From positions 118,758,501 through 118,822,500 of the forward strand of contig NC_091248.1 in NCBI RefSeq assembly GCF_042477335.2: DNA of 64,000 nucleotides. Direction: 5' to 3'. Made by a program: the position numbers and the translations under genes. Origin of the DNA: Ovis canadensis (lineage: Eukaryota > Chordata > Mammalia > Artiodactyla > Bovidae). A model generated the notes under the pieces. It saw only the letters and a list, made by a program, of their open reading frames with translations, was not told the DNA's origin and made no database searches. The stretch's first letter is position 1. The number at the start of each line of letters is the position of its first letter. Positions 57,011 to 64,000 of the stretch are shown one piece after another.

Positions 57011-59185
57011 ACATAAAAACCATTGCACATTAATAATTGCCATCATTCAAAACACCTTGGAAATTGTTTTAAAGAATAGGAAGCATTAAGTGACAGTTAA
57101 GTGTTCCTGTTAAATCAGACTACTAGTATTGCTGTTATTTTAATTAGAAGTAGTTTACTGACATAAAAATTACAGCAGTTTTGAGTATGTGGGGGTGGGG
57201 GGTGGGGACAAACAGTTAAGCTGTTGTACAGCTTGTTTTGTGTCTCTGGCTTTGCTATGGACCAGGCAGAGGTCCCCTTCCTCACCAGGCCTCTTTGTTT
57301 CTCTGGTGTTACTAGGTCTGCAGCGCTAGCCTCTCCTGTGTTCTCATATATTTTCCAATATTCTTGCACACAGTCATTAACATTTTAATGATTAGACTGT
57401 AAGCCTGTTGAGAAAGCAAGGTGATTTCACTCCTCTGCAAGGCCACTCAAATGATTGATGCTCAGTGAATGCTTGAATAATTGAATGGACAAGAGCGATG
57501 GATTTGAAGCTTTCCAACTTTTGTTTCCCTGTAGGAGCCAGGTGAGAATTTCAAGAAATTAAGGACATCATATTGTATATTAAAGTTGTAAATTAAAGTG
57601 TGTTGGTCAAGAATGAGGAACTGAGTTATGGATATTTCTGATGATGATTTCCTATGAACTGAACTGCTGTGCCATCTGCTTATAGCCCTTTTGGTGGATC
57701 TTCTTGGGTACCCCATGGTATAGGTGATCAGTGAGGATCAAGGTTCAAAGAAATGAAGTAACCTTACTTAGAGTCACACACTGCTGAGTGAATGACATTA
57801 GGTCTGACCCCATGCTTAACAGCAGTGCCATAATGTCTACCTGCTTAGCTGTCTTAGTCACACGTACATTGACAGTTTGTGAAGATCTTGCCATTTCTCT
57901 ACCGCTAGTGTTTTCTTGCCTAAAGTATACAGATTAGAGGTCAGTGCAGTCCATCTCATGTTTATGTATCTCTTGTGTTGAGTCACCATTTGTGGAACTC
58001 TTTAAGACATGTTTCTATCTAGGAATTCTTAGGGCCAGAAGAATGTGAGATGAGGGTGAAATAGGATAATGCAGTTTTTCAAGAGTTTCAAAGTACTTTT
58101 AAACTTTCTGTAGTATAGTTCTGAGAGGAGGTAGGACAGAATTTTCTCTACAGATAAAAATGTGCACTAGAGTAGCTTAAGGACTTGCCCAGAAGCATAG
58201 CTGTTCACATTTTTATGTTTTTGACTATCTAGGTGTTGGGACTGCCATGCTAAGCAAGACAGATGAGAACTCAGACTTTGGCAAGGACAGACAAGTAGAG
58301 GGTTGCTGTGAAGGCATTTACACTGGGTGCTGGGTGGGTCCATGCTGATCCTTTTTGGTGGACAGAAGGCATCTGAGCTGAAACCTGAAACGGAGCAGAA
58401 ACCAGCCATGTGGGGTCTGAAGGAAGAGTGCCCCAGGGACAAGAAAGCAAGGACCAAGGTCTAGGGTGGGACCAGGGTCACCATGCCTAAGGGACAGAAA
58501 GTCCACTGGGCTTCCAGCAGGGGAGGAGAGGGTGGGACTAGATGAGGCCAGGCAGTGGGAAAGTTGCTCACAAGTTTTAAGCAGGGGATGGTCCAATTTG
58601 AGTTCCTAGTTCCAATTTCACTCGCCCTTTGGTTCTCCCCAGTGGTCAGAATGGGCACAATGGCAGCAAAAGCAGAAGCAAGTCAAACAGTTTTTCACCC
58701 TCCCCACTGTTGGCTCCAGCAGTCCTGAGCCTGGTGCACAGGTGTTGGACACTCCTGGTTTTGTGTTTACTCACCTGTGTAGGAGTGTGCTGTCTTACCT
58801 GATAAATATTCATGGTCTTTAAAAGACCATCAGATTCCTGTGTACTTCTTAGGTCTCATTTTTTGTTTTCCATTGTTGCTCCTCCCCCCATCAATAGAGT
58901 TGTTTGGGAAAGGCTACAGTCTTTAACAGTGAACTCAAGTAGGATAACCCCATTAGCTTTTTTCCTGAGAAATCAATCAGAATTGCTTGACTTGAATTAA
59001 AAGATTACTTAAACTAGCCATCTTTTAAAATTGGCCAATGTGGCCTCCATATGCTGAATCCTTTTTCTGTACCTGGGCTGTGAAATCAGTTTGTGCTGAT
59101 GCAAAAATTGTCCCAGCCAGCCTACTCTCAAAGGAACAAACCTCTTACTCTCATAATTCTTTCCATTTTAGAGATGAGTAAGTTG

Positions 59186-59372
59186 AACTTCCCTGTGGCT
59201 CAGCTGGTAAAGAATCTGCCTGCAATGAGGGAGACCTGGGTTCGATCCCTGGGTTGGGAAGATCCCCTGGAGAAGGGAAAGGCTACCCACTCCAGTATTC
59301 TGGCCTGGGGAATTTCATGGACTGTATAGTCCTCAGGGTTGCAAAGGATCAGACACGACTGAGTGACTTGCA
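59186..59372 (+). mobile_element. Bov-tA SINE
   Basis: Sense copy with the head shortened to CTTCCCTGTGGCTCAGCTGG. Confidence 0.92.
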
Positions 59373-59717
59373 CATCCAACTTTAACTTCTAGGTTGAACT
59401 GTTAGGTAACTTCTCCAAGTTCCAACAGTTAAAGAGAACTAAGGTTCAAATCCTGGTTGTTTGGCTGTAGGTCTTAGTGAGGTAGATAGGAGTAAAGCTT
59501 TGTGATCAAGACCTACCTACTCTTAAGTCATTTTATGTCATGACCTAGAGTGTGTCTGTATGTGTATACATACATATATAATAGAAAAGTTTTACACAAA
59601 CTTCCCTGTTACATTTTCTTTTTTTATTCTATTCTACATTTAAACAAATGGTTGATTTGATTGAGACTGATTTTACTACCCACTAATGGGTTTCAGTCTG
59701 CAGTTTGGAAAACTGAC

Positions 59718-59880
59718 ACAGTGAAGAACTCAGGCCCTGGAGCCAGACTTGCTGGGTCTGACTCCTAGCTCTGGTCACTTATTTATGGAATGCCTGCTGG
59801 GAGTTTGGGCAGATTACTTGTTTGAACTTTGCCTCAATGCCCTCATTTGTAAAATGGATTAAGTAGATTCAATGAATTTG
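59718..59880 (+). repeat. MIR SINE
   Basis: It contains GGAGCCAGACTTGCTGGGTC and CCTCATTTGTAAAATGGATTAAG. Confidence 0.8.
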
Positions 59881-60681
59881 CACATAAGCCCTCAGAACTA
59901 CATTTGGGAGGAAGGAAATACCCTAAATGGAAGCAACTGTTATTTCCAAACCATTAAGTTTATAGTGGCCCTTGAATCCTAGTTTGATTTTTATAAATAA
60001 GCCTCCACATGGAGACAAACTGTAAACATATTTCAGCAGATGCAGAGCCACCCCCCTCCTCTGCCTAAAGACAGACAGACATTTAGGATGGCCTTTTCTT
60101 CCTAGTGACTGGCTAAAAGAACAAAGTTAGTTTTAGGCTGTGGTCTGGTAGATGGAGAGATGTACCTTCATAAATGGAAAGGTAGGCAGTGAAAGAATTG
60201 AGGGCAACAGAAGATATCAAGTGTCAAAACTGAACACACATGTGAGTTTACCCAGTTTCCTATGGAAATTTGAGTGTAAATAACACAACTGATAACCTAC
60301 TAAAGCTGGGAGGCGCGGAGGTACTGTGGAAGGAATGCTTGTCGTGCGTCTTCTGGAAACTACAGATGTCCTCTTGGTCCCACCTGCCTCTGGAACTAGT
60401 CTGTGGACAGTCCGGCGCCTGTTGCCACCATCTCATCGGGAGCCTCAGAGGACAGCAGGGCATGGTGGAGACGGGAGCTGTTTGAGCTGCTACTGGCCTG
60501 CCTCAGTACCTGCCTTTACCTTCTATCTCCTGCATGAGCAGTGGGCTCGTTGACTGGAGAAGACAGAAGGGCAAGTGGAATATGCAAGCGGCACAACCTC
60601 CTTTTCTAGCTACAAATTCAGTATCATGGAGCCAACACCAATTTTTATATCCAAGTTTTGCTATAGCCATCACAACCGCAT

Positions 60682-60905
60682 AGTGTGCACGTGTGCTACG
60701 TTGCTTCAGTCGTGGCTGACTCTGTGACCCTATGGACCGTAGCCTGCCAGGCTCCTCTGTCCATGGGATGCTCCAGGCAAGCATACTGGAGTGGGTTGCC
60801 ATTTCATTCACCAGGGGATCTTCCCCACTGAGGGATCGAACCAGCGTCTCTTCAGTATCCTGCATTGGCAGGCAGGTTCTTTACCACTAGCGCCACCTGG
60901 GAAGC
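60682..60905 (-). mobile_element. Bov-tA SINE
   Basis: Antisense copy with a GTGTGCACGTGTGC tail at the left. Confidence 0.92.
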
Positions 60906-61087
60906 AAGTATATAGTAATGATCTTGGAAACCTATTTATTGACATAGTAGTGACCTTGGAAACCAAAGTCCTGACTTCTTAGTCCTGGCTGCATGAATCT
61001 AGCCAAGTCATCCCTGGGGATTCATATTTAGTAGCTGACGAGGGGACCATGTGATCCTTAAGACTGAGCCACAAAAGCTTGTTTTTG

Positions 61088-61206
61088 GTGGGGAGAGAAC
61101 CATGCCACATGGCTTGTGGGATCTTAGTTCCCCTCACCAGTGATCTAAAGCTCACCCCCTGCAGTGGAAGCATGGAATCTAACCACAGGGCTGCCAGGGA
61201 ATTCCC
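61088..61206 (-). mobile_element. CHR-type SINE
   Basis: Antisense copy with GCTTGTGGGATCTTAGTTCCCC and CAGGGCTGCCAGGGAATTCCCC. Confidence 0.8.
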
Positions 61207-62049
61207 CTAGACCATATAATCTTTAAGAGCTCTTTTGGCTCTTAATATTTTACAAGTCTAGGAGAACTACATAGCCTAGAGAGTAGGCTCAAACTTTATC
61301 AAACCCCTGATAAAATTTCAGAAAAGCTAGTATGGTATGTTTCTTTATAATAGAATTTAATCACAATAATTAAAGGATTCATAATTCTGGACTAGATTTT
61401 AAGGAAAACTAGAACAATGCATTAAGAAGTGAATCCACAATTACACTCCATCATGTATGAAGTTCATTTAAAAGTTTCTGTTACGTGGTACTACAGAATT
61501 ACATTTTCCAGATGAGAGAACTGCAGTTCAGAGAAAATACTTGTCTCATTAGCATTTTATTATTCATTGGAGGGGCACAAAGACCAGAAACCAGATTCCA
61601 CAAACATGTGCCATCTTGAAGACTTTTCTGTTTATACTGTTCTCAGACACAGGGTTTCCCAGTAAAGTTTCAGAATTATTTCTCTTCTGGAAACTTTGCC
61701 TGGTAATATCACATAGCGTTGATGATATTCTAGGTGTCTTTCAAACTTCATGAGATCAAATGTATTAAGTCAAGGTAGCCAGCATTAAAATGGGAAGTAT
61801 AAAACATGAATGCATAGTTTCAAATACATATATTTCTGCCTACAGTCTGTGTTCCTATAGAAAATATATCTTTGGAAGTTGTGTCAAAATACCATTCACA
61901 GTTCAGAAGAGGGAACTTCTCCAGACAGACTATGACTTATACAACTCAATTATAGCACACTCTTCAGCTGAGCCTCGGGAAGGGGGATGGTCACATCACA
62001 CCATCACACAGTACTTGAGGATCATCATCAACATGAACATCAACATGAA

Positions 62050-62115
62050 CTTGAACATCTGGAAGTTCACGGTTCACGTATTGCTGAAGCCTGGCTTGGA
62101 GAATTTTGAGCATTC
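62050..62115 (-). mobile_element. 66-bp internal BovB scrap
   Basis: It matches the BovB reverse-transcriptase segment also seen at about 28200-28265 and 45132-45195. Neither end of BovB is nearby. Confidence 0.7.
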
Positions 62116-62239
62116 AGACAAAAACTGTCACTTCTACAAGAGGGTAACTGGTGCAATGTACCAAGTATTTATCTTGACAACTTTAAATGTATTTCTCATA
62201 TAAATACCTTTGGCCCACCAAGCAGTAATTGAAATCTAT

Positions 62240-64000
62240 ATAAAATTTTATTATATATCAAACAATGTACACTTCTCAAGTCCTTCCACTGCCTGAAAGA
62301 ACTGTCAAAACCCTACTTCTGTTACTGAATGTGACAGTGCTAGAAAAATAGTCTTGATAAAGACTTCTCCATGCAGTCAATCTTTATTATAGCAGTATTT
62401 GCATATTCACATCAAGTACATAGAACTTTTTTTGCCTTTTATATAGTACAGAGTTTTTAAATAATTTTACACAAATAAATTTCCATCTGAATTTCAGCTA
62501 TCTTTTTTATTTAATTCTCCATGCGTTCTATCCAAACTGAACAATATTTTCCATTGTACAAATTTACATGAGAAAAAACTCCAAAGTACAAATGAAAGGA
62601 CCTGAGCAGGAAAGAGAACTCAAGAAGTATCAAGAAGTGGGGATGGGAAAAAATGGAAAAAAATAAAAAATAAAAAGATTCAAGCAAACACTGAGGATGA
62701 AGGGACAAGGAGACATCATCCATTTGACTGAAAATAAATGTCTTTTTTATGAATTGAAAAATAAGCTTTAAAAATAGTTACTCCTCTGTAATTTTTGCAA
62801 AGCAGGAACAGAGAGGTCTGTGGACAATTAAAAACCCTCTTTAAACTGGGTACACTCCAGACTCCATGAAAACTTTTTCAATGCTTGAGCAGAACTGAAG
62901 TGAACAAAACCCAAACCTTTGGCAGCAAGAGAGGAGAGGAATGTGAATGTGAATCACCATAAGGTTTGGTGTAAACCAGGGCCATTAACTCGCTGCAGTT
63001 AAAACATGAAGGAGTTCCCTTTCCTCTCTCTTATAGAATTGTCCTCAAACTAAGAAGTGAAAAGGTGGGGAGGCGAGATTTCCTTTTTCTTGGTCCAAAC
63101 CAAAGAGCAATCGTAACTAATAAATAGAATTCAAAGGGACATATGTCAAACAGTTAATTTCAATCTCATGGTTGTACACCCGTTTTAGAAGAAACAGTAA
63201 TTGCTGAGGAAGGAAAAGGGTTAGTGTGTACAACCAGTGAACGAGCTATGTCACTGTGATAGTCCTTCAAATCAGGTGACAGAAAGGCCAAGCTGAGACT
63301 ATGACCTGTGACATGGCCTAAGGAAACAGAGGACCCAACAAATGCATTTTTAAATGAAGGAGGGAAAATTTATGGCATACACACACACACATCCCTGTAT
63401 GTAAACTAACATAAACATGAAGATAAATAAGACGTAAAGGTTAGCCATTTATGTTGGTAATTAACGTGAATAAAAAGGCATACGTTTATATAGCTGGTTT
63501 TAATCAGCTATGGAACATAGGCAAATGCATTGGGAAGGAATGCTTTTTTAAAAAAACCCATTCACAGCTTAGAATAAAAAGCACACTTATTGCACTCTTA
63601 CATTTTATTTCAGGTAATTACAGTTTACTTCCCACCCTCACATTAATTTTTCCCTACCCCTAGACTTGCTCCCATACCTTCCCCCCTCCCGTTTTGGTCC
63701 ATTTTGTCTACATTTGTGCCTAGTCTGAGCTTTGTTGCTTATGCTAGTCTGAGGTTTCTTCCTATGTGACATATACTGTCAAAACATAAGTAGGTTAACA
63801 CAAATGTAACACAATAATTTTCAAAACAAAGCCAACTGACTAAGCCACTTACTCATAACTCCCATCTCCATTCCTGTAAACAGAACACTTCCTCTGCTCT
63901 ATCTCTTAAGTGAATTTCACGCCCAATTCCCTACGTAGATTCTGCGATGAGAACCAGCCACTTGTGGGTGATGGACAATGTGCTCAGCCTGCCAGAAGAA
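62240..64000 (-). other. Candidate 3' UTR of a minus-strand gene (BRAF by synteny)
   Basis: The stretch is AT-rich and nearly free of young repeats, with minus-strand AATAAA signals at 62247-62252 and 62383-62388. Human gene order puts BRAF, on the minus strand, immediately after NDUFB2. No coding exon is visible, so this is inference. Confidence 0.25.

Larger units (their letters stand above)
57010..62240. other. Intergenic DNA between NDUFB2 and the next gene
   Basis: It holds SINEs, a MIR and a small BovB scrap. No exon is supported. The GC-richer patch 60310-60500 has no recognised frame. Confidence 0.5.

Overview
The window is mammalian nuclear DNA from a pecoran ruminant (cattle-type). 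The reasons are direct: dense Bov-tA/Bov-A2 SINEs, CHR-type SINEs, several BovB (RTE) LINE fragments and ruminant L1 3' ends occur on both strands, and two vertebrate nuclear genes are split by GT-AG introns. No bacterial, phage or CRISPR features are present. Most open frames come from retrotransposons or are chance frames.

Layout. From 1 to about 15.9 kb there is no supported coding exon, only nested repeats and unique DNA, plus a CCAAT/CRE cluster near 1.34-1.44 kb that resembles a promoter. A CpG island at 15.96-17.1 kb begins at a 54-bp alternating (AC)20(GC)7 tract and carries a perfect RFX X-box. By synteny it may be the 5' end of minus-strand DENND2A, but this is not proven. The 17.1-30.9 kb interval holds repeats, a 75-bp inverted duplication, an unidentified coding-like minus-strand segment with a frameshift, a 2.35-kb antisense BovB copy and a probable LTR. 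ADCK2 (plus strand) follows. Its CpG-rich promoter lies at 30.9-31.6 kb and its eight coding exons at 31.64-45.91 kb add up to 626 codons. NDUFB2 (plus strand) has a CRE/ETS promoter at 50.3-50.8 kb and three coding exons between 50.70 and 55.42 kb that encode 108 residues. Beyond it are an L1 fragment, sparse repeats and, from about 62.2 kb, an AT-rich stretch with minus-strand poly(A) signals. That stretch could be the 3' end of the converging neighbour, which is BRAF in the human gene order.

How the genes relate. Both confirmed genes encode mitochondrial proteins. ADCK2 is an atypical UbiB-family kinase-like protein linked to coenzyme Q and lipid metabolism. NDUFB2 is a small accessory subunit of respiratory complex I, which reduces coenzyme Q. 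The order ADCK2-NDUFB2 (-BRAF) matches human 7q34.

I found no convincing new biological system. The items most worth checking are the inverted duplication at 22.9/23.7 kb, the coding-like segment at 21.85-22.36 kb, the 52-bp direct repeat flanking ADCK2 exon 2, the tail-only retroposition at 27.55 kb and the X-box in the orphan CpG island.
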